Below the pieces are notes generated by a model. It saw only the letters and a program-made list of their open reading frames with translations, made no database searches and was not told the origin of the DNA. Positions 46,043 to 58,310 of a stretch of 64,000 nt of DNA are shown piece by piece; the first letter of the stretch is position 1; each line of letters begins with the position of its first letter. The DNA comes from Papilionanthe hookeriana x Papilionanthe teres (taxonomy: Eukaryota > Streptophyta > Magnoliopsida > Asparagales > Orchidaceae). Made by a program: the position numbers and the translations under genes. The stretch spans positions 59,141,022 to 59,205,021 of the forward strand of contig CM040434.1 of assembly GCA_022702705.1 (NCBI GenBank), written 5' to 3'.

Positions 46043-47445
46043 ATGACTGCCCCTAAGTTAATCATTTCCTTCACCAATGGAATGGACTTCGCCGTTTACA
46101 AGGATGAGCTGCCTGACAATGGGATCATCCATTTTGAACAAGGATTTGGCAATACAGATGTCAAGTTCGATGATGTCACTCTCTTCACACTAATGGACAA
46201 AGTGTCAGAAACTGAAGAGCCCGTGATTGAGTTCAACCTGAAGTAGGCTCAAGAATTCCCTCCCCTGCAAAAGGTTCCAGCTGAGAGGAGTACTACTGTC
46301 CGTAGGAGGACTGTTGTCTCTACCCCCACCGGCCTAGTCATCTCTCGCACCTACCCCGACTTCGTGAAGCCGAAGGGGAATGAAATCCAAGTCCGTGATG
46401 AGCTCGTCACCGTGGAGGGTACGGTACTTTGCTACAATACCATCTGTTTTGAGATTGGGTCCGAGTTCAAGAGTTGCACCCCTAACTCGGACTCAAAGAA
46501 GAAATAGAAGCGGGAAGATCACCAAGAAAGCTGAGACTCGTCGAAGTTACTTTTCTAGAAGAAATTCCCGAAGAAAGAGAAGAACTGCCTGAGTATATAC
46601 CTCTGTTGGAAGGGAGCAGGTTTCACCCCATCTCTGCCGCGACAGATAAAGATGATGTTCATAGGATCGCCACCGCATTACCTCAACCTGCATACTACAA
46701 TAATTACAAGAGGAAAAGGGATAAGACTACGCCATTGGCTCGGCTGCAAGCTGTTATAGAAAGATTGGCAAAGAAAGAAAGATGCCCTGTATCAGAAATC
46801 TTAAGAAGGATAGGACGGGTGCCAGCTAAATCTCGCCTCGGACCGCGAATAGAGCCTGTTGCTGCCATGGAGCAACCAAAGAAGAAAGTAAAAGCCAGTC
46901 CACCCGTTGTTGTATCGGGTCTACAAATTAGGGAGGATACCACCTTCCAGCATATAGCCGATAGACCATCCGGTCCTAGGCTTCCGGCTGCAAGAAGGAT
47001 GGTATGGCGACCTACTACTGGCGAACTAAGACTAAAATAATGTCCTAAGAAGAAAAGTCTCGTCAGGAGACTTGAATCAGAAGAAAGTGCTACCACAATA
47101 AAGGGGACTCCCGGGAACGAAGTTTAACAACCGTCACGAGACAACTGCAAGACCATGTGAAAAGGGCCACTAGAGGATGCCATGAACAAGTTAAGGACCG
47201 ACATCCGACGGTTAGAAAAAGAAAGAGAAGAAGAATTAGGAGACAAAATTGACTCATCAGAGTTCATGGATGAGGAGTATGCCGAGATCAACATGGTTGA
47301 GACACGAGCATCGTCAGCTTCGCAAGATGCTCCGACAGCTGCGGAAAGAGATGAACCGGAAGTGTTGAGAGCACAACTTTGGGAAAGAGATGATACAATT
47401 TCTCAGATGGCAAAGAGGATGGAAGAGATGGGCTCGCTGCCTTAG
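46043..47445 (+). pseudogene. Ogre-type ORF1 / gag N-terminal region (element D)
   Basis: Begins MTAPKLIISFTNGMDF at an ATG also present in E. The ATG is 4 bases after TGCCCTGCAG, a splice-acceptor-like end. The frame is stopped at 46244 (TAG where E has a sense codon), shifts near 46400-46500, and resumes in another frame at about 46560 (LEEIPEEREELPEYIP), with stops at 47038 and further on. It ends with a strongly charged, coiled-coil-like part (RRLEKEREEELG, ERDDTISQMAKRMEEM). Ogre elements have an extra ORF1 before gag, which this position matches. Because the same frame runs into gag, it may instead be the N-terminal part of one long gag. No enzymatic motif is seen. Confidence 0.65.
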
Positions 47446-49008
47446 ACACTCTCCGTAGTCGGCCCGACCTCGAAAGAGACACTCCCGTAAATTATCCATA
47501 TTGCGGATGGAGGAAAAGAGATCACATCCATCAACGGAGACGAACCACCAAAGAAAGATTCTACACAAAGCGTGATTCCAGAAAAGGATATTAAAAATAT
47601 GGTAGAACATCAGGTGCGAGAAGCTTTAGCACAATCCAAGAATGGAGCATCTATTCAGACGGGTAGACCTTACCCCAAAGAGTTCAATGCGATCCAATAC
47701 CCGAAAGGCTTCGTACCACCTCGTTTAAGACTTTTGATGGAACAGAAACCCTCGGCAGGCATATCACAAATTTTCGTGCTAGTTGCTGCAATGCCGGTGG
47801 GAGCGACGCTTTACTCTTCCGCCAATTCATTAGCAGTTTATCAGGGATTGCCTTCGACCGGTATGCGGAACTGCCGAACGGTTCGAGTAAAGACCTTTTC
47901 GTAACTAGAGAATCTCTTCGTTAAACGATTCGTCGGGGCTCGGCACTCACATCACTATCGGTGAGCTAGTGGTGGAGCAACAAAAGCCGAACGAGACTTT
48001 AGTGGATTACATACTTCGATGGAGAAACTTAAGCATGAAGTGTGAACCACAGCTTCAGGAACAACATGCAGTCGGTATCCTACTTAAAAGTATCCATGGC
48101 CCGATAGCACTCTCCTTAAAGGATTTACAATCAAGACTTTCGAGAAGTTTCTTAGCAAGGCCGTGAGCTTGCAAGATGAGGCAAAGCAGTTAAGTTTCGC
48201 GGACAAGAACGATAAGTAGAAGCCCGTGAAAACATTCAAAAAGAAATCTGGGATCGTCGCGACAGTAGATAAGGGCAAGCAGCCAATGTAAATACCGCCA
48301 GAGCGACCGCAGCCTAGTTACCAACAATCGCAACGAACATACCAACAACCACCACAAAGCTATCAGCAACCTCAGTAGGGCTATCAGCAGCCTCGTCCGA
48401 GCTATCAGTCGCCTCAGCATTATGAACAACCGCCTCGTTCGTCACACACTTTAAGAGAACTTCTAAATAGAGAATACCCATTCAAAACTGAAGCAGTGGC
48501 GAAGATGTTCCGCAGCTTAATGAAGACACCGGATTTTCAGTCGCCGAGCCAGAAGCCGGAGGAAGTCAATAAGAAAGATCATCCGAACTATTGCCCTTAC
48601 CACCAGATGCTCAGACACAAGATAGAGGATTGCATCACCTTCAAGAGTTGGCTTGATGATAATCTCCGGAGAGGGAACATAACGATCTCAAAGGAATACA
48701 TGAAGGAACCCCAGAAGGGAGGTTCCGTCAATTTTATTTCAACAGATCCCATTGTTTCGATAGACCCTTACACGACTGATGATGGATGGAGTACTGTCTG
48801 GACAAAATCATCGAAGAAAATTTTGGATCACATCCAGGCCGCTTTGGTACATGCTTCAACTCAGAGTTTGAGATCTGACGAGCCTGCACTATCACTTGCA
48901 ATTGAAGAACCGCCCCAGAAGGAGGAGAAGATCGTGGAAGAAAAGAAGACCGAGGCTCCGAAGGGTAGACTAGGGGCTGCTTATCCTAGGATGGTTGTTT
49001 CCGATTAG
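47446..49008 (+). pseudogene. gag core and zinc-knuckle-like region (element D)
   Basis: The Retrotrans_gag-like core runs from about PYPKEFNAIQYPKGFVPPRL (47670) through VVEQQKPNETLVDYILRWRN-like phrases and LKSIHGPIALSLKDL (47970-48130), with at least two frameshifts. A Gln/Pro/Tyr-rich linker made of SYQQP repeats (48300-48430) follows. Then comes a C-x2-H-x4-H-x4-C motif (CPYHQMLRHKIEDC) at 48592-48633, typical of the C-terminal part of Tat-lineage gag. The stop at 49006 is followed by sequence in the same frame to protease. It would form the virus-like particle and bind element RNA. It is inactive because of stops and shifts. Confidence 0.8.
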
Positions 49009-50751
49009 GGGGAGAAATCCCTCGAACTCCTGACTTTGTATGATTATTTGCTCGCCCTGGCGGGATCTTATAATGATAAGGGTTATGGTGTTGGCTATAT
49101 TTTGACCATTTCTAACGATTACGTAACTAACGACAATCGGTCTAATCCGGATCTCGATTCCAATATAAATAACGATTCTTAAATCATACACAACCTAGAT
49201 GACCACAACTTAGAAGATGTTCACAAAGGAGGCTACGAAAGCTCGACAAGCAATGAGTCCATTTGTAAATTCCGAGGAGCTCCGATCATGATAGAATTAG
49301 AACCCTCAGACACCGAAGCAACTTCAAAAGTGCCGGTGGTTCCAATTCAAGAGGATACACCGGCAGACTCAACACCGAATTCAGAAGAGATAACTGAAGT
49401 AAATTTAAGAAGTGGAAAAGTTTTACCTCCGAGAATGGGTCCAAAGGATAAAGGAAAGCAGGTGGTTGCTCATGAAGAGCGAACCCCAGCAGAGGAATTG
49501 CCCATACAGGAAGAAACCGAGGAACATGGTAATAAAGTAGACTACAACATGCTAGCCCATCTTAGGAAGCTACCAGCCAAAATAAGCATATACGACACTC
49601 TGATCCTGTCAAAGGACATGAGAGAGGCTCTGATCAAGGCTTTACTTGATATAGAAATTTGTTTAGCTCAAATGGCCAGTAATTCCTTCGACGAGGTTTG
49701 CTCGATAAAAGAACAGCGAGGTGTTACCTTCACGGACAATGATCTATTACTGGGAACAGCTGATCACAACCGACCATTGTACATTTCAGTCACTATTGGA
49801 AAGTTTACGCTCTCGAGAGTGTTGGTTGATCCAGGAGCATCAATCAACATAATGAATCTTCAGACGCTAGCATATTTGGAAATTAATGCTCGTGAGTTTG
49901 AAGCAGACAAGATGTTATTAAGAGGCTTCAATCAAAAAGGAGAAAGAGCTCTTGGATCGATAACACTACTAATGAAGATCGGTGATTTAGCAAAGACAAC
50001 CGCAAAATTCCACATAATTGATTATGAGACATCATTCAATGCTCTACTGGGTCGGCCGTGGATCCATGAAAATCGGATGGTACCGTCGTCTCTGCACCAG
50101 TGCATAAAGTATTACGAAGGAGGGGAACAGTGCATCAAAGGTGACTTGCAACCATTCTCCGTGCATGAAATTGGAATTCATGAAGATGCATCCTACTACA
50201 CGCCCCCAAAGAAAACAATCATTTCCAGAAGTACTATACCAAATGAAGCAAAATAAATTTAAGACGATGAAGAACCTGAAGTTCTAGTCCAACAGTTACT
50301 CACCACTCCCTTACGGCGAGATGGTGAAGATTTCTCTAGAACTCGCACCCGAGGTCAAGGCCAGGGACGAGGACGTGGAAAAAATGTTGGAACAGTTGGA
50401 CAGAAGAAACTGGTCATCGATGTAGATTGGGATAACACTTCCGAAGAAGAAAAAGAAATTAAGAAAGAAGCAGTGACAATAAGTCAAAAGAAACCCCAGT
50501 TCAAGATCTCTCTCGAAGATGAAAAGTATGAAGAATATAAATCAATGTACGAGAAGATTAACCATCATGTACATACTATGACCCTGAACCCGATCCATTC
50601 TAATAAGATCGAGGGTATGGTGGTCAAGGAAGTGCATGACGGTGGTACTAAGCCAATCAAGTTTTACCGTGGTGCTTCTTCCTCCAATACTGAAAAAGAT
50701 GTAGAATTTGAAGATGTTACTTCTTCCGAAATTAATGGAACTACCTTTTGA
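49009..50751 (+). pseudogene. Aspartic protease region of pol (element D)
   Basis: The frame of the gag end continues through a TAA near 49180 and is then open from 49288 to 50253. Landmarks: LRSGKVLPPRMG; the phrase NMLAHLRKLPAKISIYDTL near residue 90 of the open part; the protease active-site region VLVDPGAS at 49819-49842, where the usual Asp-[ST]-Gly is Asp-Pro-Gly; ALLGRPWIHENRMVPSSLHQ near 50045. Two stops (50254 and 50260) interrupt it, then the frame continues with an RGQGQGRGRGK basic patch and an acidic region to TGA at about 50749. Protease processes gag-pol. The Pro in the catalytic triplet, if not a recent mutation, would be unusual. Confidence 0.85.
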
Positions 50752-51322
50752 GTGGTACTCTCCCTGTGTTCAAAATTTAATTCAACGTGGTGTCTTACCT
50801 CGACAATGTACAAAAGGCTGATCACAACACTTTGAAAAATTATGGAATAATGCCGGTCGGCCTCCCAATTCAAAACATGGTCTCGAATTCAGCACAGTAG
50901 GATCAGTGGATGATCTAGGATTTTGCTTGGTTGTCACTTTTGAACCTAATGAAGACTGCTTGGAAGCTTCAGAAGATCTCGAAGATCCACCAATCAGAGA
51001 TGCTCCACCAGAATTCGAAGAAGAAGTTAAATCTACAATAGACGAGTTAATGGAAGTTAACTTAGGTACTAGCGAAGAGTCTAGGCCAACCTTCGTTAGC
51101 TCCTTACTCAATAAAAAAGACTCCGAAGACATAACCAACCTATTAATGGAATTCAAGGACTGTTTTGCTTGGAGTTACGATGAAATGCCAGGATTAGCTC
51201 TAGAAGTCGCAGTTCACAAGTTAGGAGTAGATCTACTTCTGTTCCAGTCAGACAAGCTCCCAGAAGAATGAGTCTAGAAATTGAACAACAAGTAATAACC
51301 GAAGTTAAGAAGTTAAGAAGCT
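50752..51322 (+). pseudogene. Start of reverse transcriptase region, truncated (element D)
   Basis: After a frame change, the frame 50906-51268 reads a linker and then the conserved start of Tat-lineage RT: FKDCFAWSYDEMPGL and VAVHKLGVDL. A further shift precedes the expected PVRQAPRRM phrase (51250-51280), and the sequence ends at the junction with LTR F before any catalytic motif. In Ogre elements an intron lies between protease and RT, so some of the apparent breaks at 50751-50905 could be intronic; point decay is equally possible. Confidence 0.7.
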
Positions 51323-51445
51323 ATATAATTTAGAAAGTAGCATTTGATTTTGAAAATAATTTTATATTTGAAAATTTTAAGATATGAAATTGAACTGATC
51401 TCACATCCCAAATAGTTTATATAAATGAGCACCACACCACAAACC

Positions 51446-51640
51446 GTGTATCTACCCTGAAGAATAGACACACTGCTTGATGATGGGGCTCAATTAAATA
51501 AACTAGAAGATTTGTGATATCTGTTTAGTCTGCGAACTAATTTTATAAGCCGACAAGTTTCCCTGCCTAATATAAAAGAATTAAGCAGGGTTTATATTAC
51601 CTGGATTCTTAAAGTTCCCTATAAGGGCAAGCCCCTATAG
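51446..51640 (-). ncRNA. Three-hairpin RNA region near LTR end (copy F)
   Basis: Minus strand: H1 51619-51640 with nine perfect pairs (one G-U) and CTTG loop; H2 51561-51590 CCCTGCTTAAT with ATTAGGCAGGG, eleven pairs with a C-G where C and D have U-A; H3 51446-51472 with loop TTCA. Confidence 0.6.
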
Positions 51641-52760
51641 TTAATTACATCTTAAATGACGGGAATCATTTAAGAAAACTCTCGATAATGATAAGTGGTT
51701 TTGCTCTCAAGAATTTTAAAGTTTGAAGTTTCAAACAAATTGGATTTTGGAAATTTCAATAGGGAATGGATCAAATATGGAACAATTATTTTGAGAGTCC
51801 AAAGGAAGGGAAGTAGGAGAAGTTGAGGATCCAAGAGGAATCTTGCCAGCTTCCCAAACTATCCTATGATTTCGCTTAAATTTAAAGAGAATTATTTAAT
51901 GTTTCAATCCTGCCAATTTTAGTTAATTAGGACTTATATTAGTATGACATAATCATACAAACAACCTCGAAGGTGTGAGGGTTTATGTTGTACCAGACAA
52001 CTACCTCGGAGTCCGAAGATCAGTTTAGGGCTTAAGTTCCATAACATGATTATGCAAATGCCTAAAGAGAAGTTTAGGATTTATGTTGCACTAGGCAAAC
52101 TACCTTGAAATCCTATGGCTTGGTTATTTAATTCTAAGAAAGGTTTAGCTGAAGAAGACACAAGTTTTGACGACGAAGATGGCCGTGCTGCCCACTGTGC
52201 TCCAAGCTCCTTATTGTTGCAGAGGTTTGGTTTTAGGAAGTGCCAATCAAGAGATGAGAGAAGTGTTTTGGTTTAGAAAAGTCTTAAGGTTCAGATTTCT
52301 TACTGTTTTAATTAAAACAAATCTTAAAGTTGATTAAGATCCCACGGTTCCGTCATCCTGGCATCACTATTTTCATCGAATTCACTTAGTCCAAATGAAT
52401 TTGCTAAACTCAACTGAATGAGTTCCACACTTTCATTTAGACCGTGGGAAATCTCATTATCAACACATGGGTTACATCATATGAGGGATTCCCGATCATC
52501 CAACGAGACGTTTTAATTTTGTTGTAGTTGTAGTTTTGTTGTTCTGTTTGTGATAAAATTTTGAGTTATTTTATCTTTTGAATGTTGTGGCGGTGAATTT
52601 TATCTTGTATTGATTTTTAATTTAATTTTGGGTTTCAGTTTTGTGGATATCCTAAAAGGTTTCAATTTTCATGCAGGGTTACATTCTTGTTTAACATACA
52701 AGGTTTGCAAGAAAGAAAGTACAACGTAGGTAAATAAATTACAATAAAATAAATGCGTAC

Positions 52761-52786
52761 CTCACGGGTCTTCTCGTTATTCCAGG
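52761..52786 (-). other. Candidate 26-nt microexon (LTR copy F)
   Basis: The minus strand reads CTTGACATGTG... GTGCAG, 26 bases ending CGTGAG, then GTACGC. Confidence 0.38.
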
Positions 52787-55700
52787 CTGCACTCAAAGCA
52801 CATGTCAAGACATTTAAATATTTGCAAGAAATACCTAGGTAAAGCTAACGGAAGGTTCTGGTTGTCTACCAAAATCCTAATCCTATTGCTAGTCAATTCC
52901 TATGACGTCTAGGTTCTTGTGTTTTATTAAGGATGATTTTCTTCACCAAAGAACAATTAAGTTCAATTGTTCTTCTAAAACATCCCATCATATTGAGAAA
53001 GTGTTTAGGACGAATCCTGAACATCTTTTCAATACTTCTGGGATTATTTCGAGTCCAAATGAATTTCATTGTACACGTGAATTGATCGTCCAAGAATTTT
53101 AGTTAAGTTTTGTCTCTTGCTCAGTGAACTTAGACATTTGATTATCCGATGAGTGAAGTGACATTTCACATGATACTCCACCTAAGGGGTATAAGGTGGG
53201 ATCTTTCAGGGGCAAATTAGTTTGTTAAGGGATTTAACCACTAAGGTTGAATTGTTATTTCAAGACAGTTTAGTTTAGCTATGAAATTTCAAATTGTTTT
53301 TTTTAATGTTTTAAAATTGTTTAAGTTAAAGAGGTCTTTAAATCATTTAATTCCATTAAGTTTTGATGATTCAAGTTTGTTTTAAATATTTTAGATTGAT
53401 TTCAATATTACATCTTAATTGTAAATTGTTTTAAGATTAATTTTTTAACATTTCAAATTTGTTTTAGGTTATGTTGTAAGTGATTTCAAATTAACTTTAG
53501 TTTTAGGTTTATTTTAATTTAAATTATTTAATGTTTTAAACTCTAATTTAATTAAGGATTGTTTTATTTTTATTTAATTTCAATCATCATTATTTGAATT
53601 AATTAAGAGTTGAATGTTATTGAATTAATCCAATTAGGGACTTTAAATTAAAGAATTGGTATCTTCTTAAGTCATATCCCTAATTTTAATAATCCAAAAT
53701 TTAATTATTTTTCCAAAATTTAAATGAATGAATTAATTAAGATTTCATTTTGATGCTGCAAGTGATTAAATGGGTTTCTACCTCTTAATTCCCTAAGTTT
53801 CAATCATCCAAGAGAAAACTTAGGATCAAATGTTCATCTCTCCCATTGATTAAGCCTAAAGTATTAATTAGAGTTAAAATCCCTTAAATACCTTTATGCC
53901 CTCTTAAGCATAATCACTTCATAACTCATTAAATTGAGCTCAAATGAACTTGAGATTTTTATGTCACTTCACTCACATGTCAATTAAGACATTAGAGGAG
54001 AAAACTGTGATTTTTCTATTTTTAATTTAATTTATATAACTAGTTTAATGAAAAATATGGATTTTCAAGGAAAATTCAACAACATGACCAAGAAAAAATT
54101 TCTGTCCTTAGGAAAAATATGGGGTGGTTCTACTGACTAGAGGAAAACTTGAACTAATTTTAGTGATTTTTTGAATTATATTTTATTTATTATAATTATT
54201 TTAAGTTTTGGAGTATTAATTAATTATAAAATAAAATTAAAGTTAAAAATTAAGTTTTATATTTTTCTTGAATCTCTCTGACCTCAAGGAACTCAAAGAA
54301 ACAAATTTTACATTTTTTTAATTTATCTTTGAATTTTTAGAATTATTTTAGTAGGAAAGGTTGAAAAATCCATTTTTAATATTAAAAAATTTATTAAGCC
54401 TTTAAAATTCAATATCTTTTCTTAGGGATTTAAGAAAAAATATTTGGTTGGTTCCTAAGTGATTAGGATACCAAATATAACATTTTTGTGAATTTTATTA
54501 TTTTTGTGATTTTTATTATTTTTTAATTATTAAAAATATTCAAAATAGGGTTAAAAATGAAAATTTTAGAAAAATTCCAATTTTAATTTTCTTAGACTTC
54601 TCTGATACCAGAGAGGCCTCAAAATGAATTTGGTGAATTTTTGAAATACATTTTGAGTTTTATGAATTTTTGAAGTTTAAATATGGCCATGAGATTTAAA
54701 TAATTCATTTAGTGGGTTAAATCATTCTCAATTGATTTCAAATTTTTATGTGAGACTCTCGTAACCCTAAAGATCAGTGGAGAATTGATTTTGTGTTATT
54801 TTAATGAGTTGTTGTTTCAAATTAATTTAATCTTAATTTTAGGGTTTTGGAAAAATTAAGGTTCATTTAAATGAGTTAATTCAAACCATAATTTTCCTAG
54901 GGTCCTCTGGTCCAGAGATACGTTCCCTAATTTTCCTATATTTTATTAATCAACATGCTAATTATTGGAATTAAAATACCAAAATAGACACATAAACTTG
55001 AAAAATAGATAACTTGCCACAGAGATAGCCTTTGGCATTAGAAAATTTAGGGAATGTTCCCAAGATCAGAGGCTACAAAAGCCCTATGGTCTTATGCCAT
55101 GGTGAATTGTATGCATGAATGGAGAATTAAAATTGTTGACCTCATTTTTAATGAGGTCTTTTGCTTCTCTCTTTAGTACTTAGGATCTAGCCTTAGGCTT
55201 TTCCTTTGACTAATCTTAGAGGACTAGAAATGGAACCAACCATTTAGATATTCAAACTACTTCTTAACTCCCTGCAAACCCCACAAGCTTGATTGTAGAC
55301 CCCTAATCACCTAGAGGGTTGAAACCAAATGTGGAGGTTTAAAGGATGAGTTCCTTATAGGACTTTTCGGCCTTAGGAATACCCCGGATGGCCCGGTCCG
55401 GTGAGGCTTCGACTTGCACATACACTACACTCTCACACACATTCCAAGTCCTAAAACCACACTCTCACCCAACTTGACTTCCTGACTCATGTAGGTAATT
55501 CATATGGATGGTCCTTAACCCTCTAAGCCCCGGCTAAGAGGGTTAGGAACAACATAGTGAATGCCTCAAATGAGTCCTCTCATGGCTTATATGGGCTTAA
55601 TGGCTTCATGGCTCAACCAAAATGATTCCATTTCACTCATATTTGATCAATCTTCTTTTTTTCAAAATTTCAATTTTTGACTGCCGGGGCCCCGGACCCA

Positions 55701-57314
55701 CCAAACCTACCAAATAACCTTGAAATGACCCAAAATTTGCAAAATTGCTTAAATTAACCAAGATCCCTCAAAATCAATCCTAAACACTTCCCACCATTCA
55801 AATTGACCATCTTTGGCAGAAAATACCAAAATTTCCAAAAATACCCCTAAACCCCCCCAAAATTACCAAAATACCCTTTTACCCCAAAAATTTTAAAATT
55901 CAGAAAATTCCTAAAAAATTTCAGAAAATCCCAAATATTCCCAATTTCATTTTGTTAAACTACACCATGGGCCAATTGTTCCAATTTACCCCACGTTTAC
56001 CAAAACCCCCAATTTGACCCTTTTTTAACCCAAGTGAACCCAATGTCAAACAAAACCACCCCAATTGACCTCAATTTTGGTCCAATTCAATTCTAAACTT
56101 CAATTAAATATCCTCAATATAAATTTAGACCAAATCCAAGTCCAATTTGATTGACATCTGAGCCCAATTTCAATTTGAAGCCTAAGGCTCAATTTTGGCC
56201 CATGACCTAAACCTAGCCCAAACCAACCCAATTCAACTCCAATTGGCCCCAAATCTTTTCTAAGGCCTTCCTAACATCCCCATAAACAAAACACTAACTT
56301 GATTTGCCCAAAATTTGAACCCAAACTCCACCCAAACCTAACCCAAAACCAAAATCCCTTAAATTGACCTAAGCCCAAACCTAACCCAAATGGACCCAAA
56401 TCCCAAAATCAAAGCCCAACCAAAGTTGAAACCTCTTTGTGACACTCCAGTAAACATTTCTCAACATTAATTTTACATCAAATCCAACTTTAGCCCAACC
56501 TTAATCCAAGTTAGCCCAATTTGAACCACTTTGGCCCCTTTACTAAAAGACCCACATTAAACACAATTCAATTCAAAATCACTTCAAATTCGTTCCGAAT
56601 CACTCATGACACGTCCCTAAACTAAACCCAACATTTATTTGGCATGGACCTTCACAAAACTTTCATCCAAAAACCCATTTTAAAATCTAAAAGCCCACTT
56701 CCATAAAGCCTTTAAAAGCCCATTTTCACCAAAATTCAAAAGGCCCAAAACTTTTTTCAAAACCCATATGACATCCTCATTGGTCATCCATTTGATCAAA
56801 TCACCCCCCTAAGTTTTATTTCATCATTTAAACAAACCAAATGTGGCCCCATGGAAATTTTCCATCAAAATGTCTAAAAATTCAAAACCCTTTTTCATGT
56901 AAATGAGCCAAGCCATCCCTAAGCCAAATGTAGTCCTTGGAGCCATGCACAAGCCACATGAAAGCCATGAGAGCTTTGACTTATCATCACTCCCTAAATG
57001 GAAAAAGGGGGAAACCCTTTAATGATTCCCTTAGGAGTGATTAAACACTCCCATGTATCCCCTAATATTGCTTAAGCCTAGTTGTACTTGGATTGTGACT
57101 TGACCCCACTAATCAAGCTGACCCAAGTGACTTTCACTTCAGCCCAAACTAGCCTTGGGGAGGTGCACCTAGCCTAAACCATGAGTTAACCAAACCAAGC
57201 CCAAAATGAGCTTCCCCCTATGCCGTTTAAATCAAACCCTTTACACATGTCAAACCCCAATTGATTGCACCAACTTCCAGCCCTGACCCCACTGAGTCAG
57301 ATGATGACCCATGC

Positions 57315-57340
57315 CTGGCCGGCCAGCCACCACAGCCGCC
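57315..57340 (+). promoter_or_regulatory. U3 palindrome plus GCC-box (copy E)
   Basis: CTGGCCGGCCAG then AGCCGCC, same spacing as in copy C, about 156 bases before the TATA-like box. Confidence 0.5.
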
Positions 57341-57495
57341 GGAAAACACCAGGCCGAGAGCCTTATTTGGCTTAAAAAAATTCGAACCCACTGGCTGAGC
57401 TGTCCCAACCTAAATGGACACCATGGATGTTCTTCTCCTCCCTGAGCAGCTGATCCCAGCCTCCAATTGCCTCTGGGAAGCCCTTCAACCAACAC

Positions 57496-57503
57496 TATTT
57501 AAA
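57496..57503 (+). promoter_or_regulatory. TATA-like box of LTR copy E
   Basis: TATTTAAA at the conserved position, about 2.36 kb into the LTR. Confidence 0.5.
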
Positions 57504-58074
57504 CACCACCAACTCTAGGCCAAAAGAGGTGTTGAACAAAACCTTACCAAAACTCTACCAAAATCACTCCAGATCCCTCTCCAAACATAAAGAACTTGAT
57601 CCCCACTGAAATCCAGCCCCCCTCTCTGTGAGCTCAATTTCTGAGTTGAAAATCCACCAAAAAAATAGGAAACTTCACCACAGTGAGCCAATCTTCAAAT
57701 TGATTGACCCTACACCTTCACCAGACTAAGAGGAGAAGTTTCCCAGCAAAAGTCCCCTCACCAGGGCCGCCATTGCTTCCACCTCCAAGCTTTATGATCG
57801 ACCTCGGTCACTTTCATACTTGAGACAATTCCCGCAGCCGAGACTTCATCCGAAGCTCGCCCGGACTCAATCGAAGGTGACACAACCCTCGCATCAAAGC
57901 TTCACTTCTCCGAGTAAAGGTATGAACTCATTCTTCCTCCCGAGCTTCCAGTGATTCTCCATTTTTTTTAGGTTAATTTCATAGCTTATAATCCATATCG
58001 ATGTGTTCGTCTCTTCAAGACAAATCGATAGAGTATAAGAACTCGAAAATCCATTGAGAATTGAGAGAGATATT

Positions 58075-58310
58075 AGGGTTTGAGTGTGGACGGTCACGGG
58101 TGCACACCAGTCATAGACGTTGACCAGGAGCCGTTGGATCGCGCGTATAAACAGCGGATGGTCGAGATCAAGCCGGACAGCGCAATGGTATGTGAACCGC
58201 GGGCCCCTGGAGCGCTGAGTCAGATGGCTGTGCCGAATCACAGAGCGACGCGTGGGCTTTCGATCCGCCGTAGGATGACACAGCACCAAGTCAGATAAGT
58301 AGGAAATTAA
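58075..58310 (+). other. GC-rich island (copy E)
   Basis: CG-rich block ending gataagtagg, within A/T-rich LTR, aligned with A, C and D. Confidence 0.7.

Larger units (their letters stand above)
38122..51322 (+). mobile_element. Element D: gag/protease-bearing Ogre-like element, 3' truncated
   Basis: 5' LTR 38122-45528, PBS, leader, ORF1/gag, protease and the first part of RT, then an abrupt join to minus-strand LTR F at about 51323. RNase H, integrase and the 3' LTR are missing. The order ORF1-gag-protease, the PBS and the protein phrases place it in the Ogre/Tat group. It has several stops and frameshifts. Confidence 0.88.
51323..55133 (-). mobile_element. Giant LTR, copy F (minus; 3' half)
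   Basis: On the minus strand this equals the LTR from about the GC-island flank to about 90 bases before the LTR end. The terminal bases and PBS are missing at the D junction (51323). It carries the microexon-like segment at 52761-52786, with branch, acceptor and donor-like sites, and all three hairpins. Element E is inserted at 55133/55134 (flank aaaat), so the rest of F should lie beyond E, outside the window. Plus 52902-53102 and minus 52893-53093 are chance frames. Confidence 0.9.
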
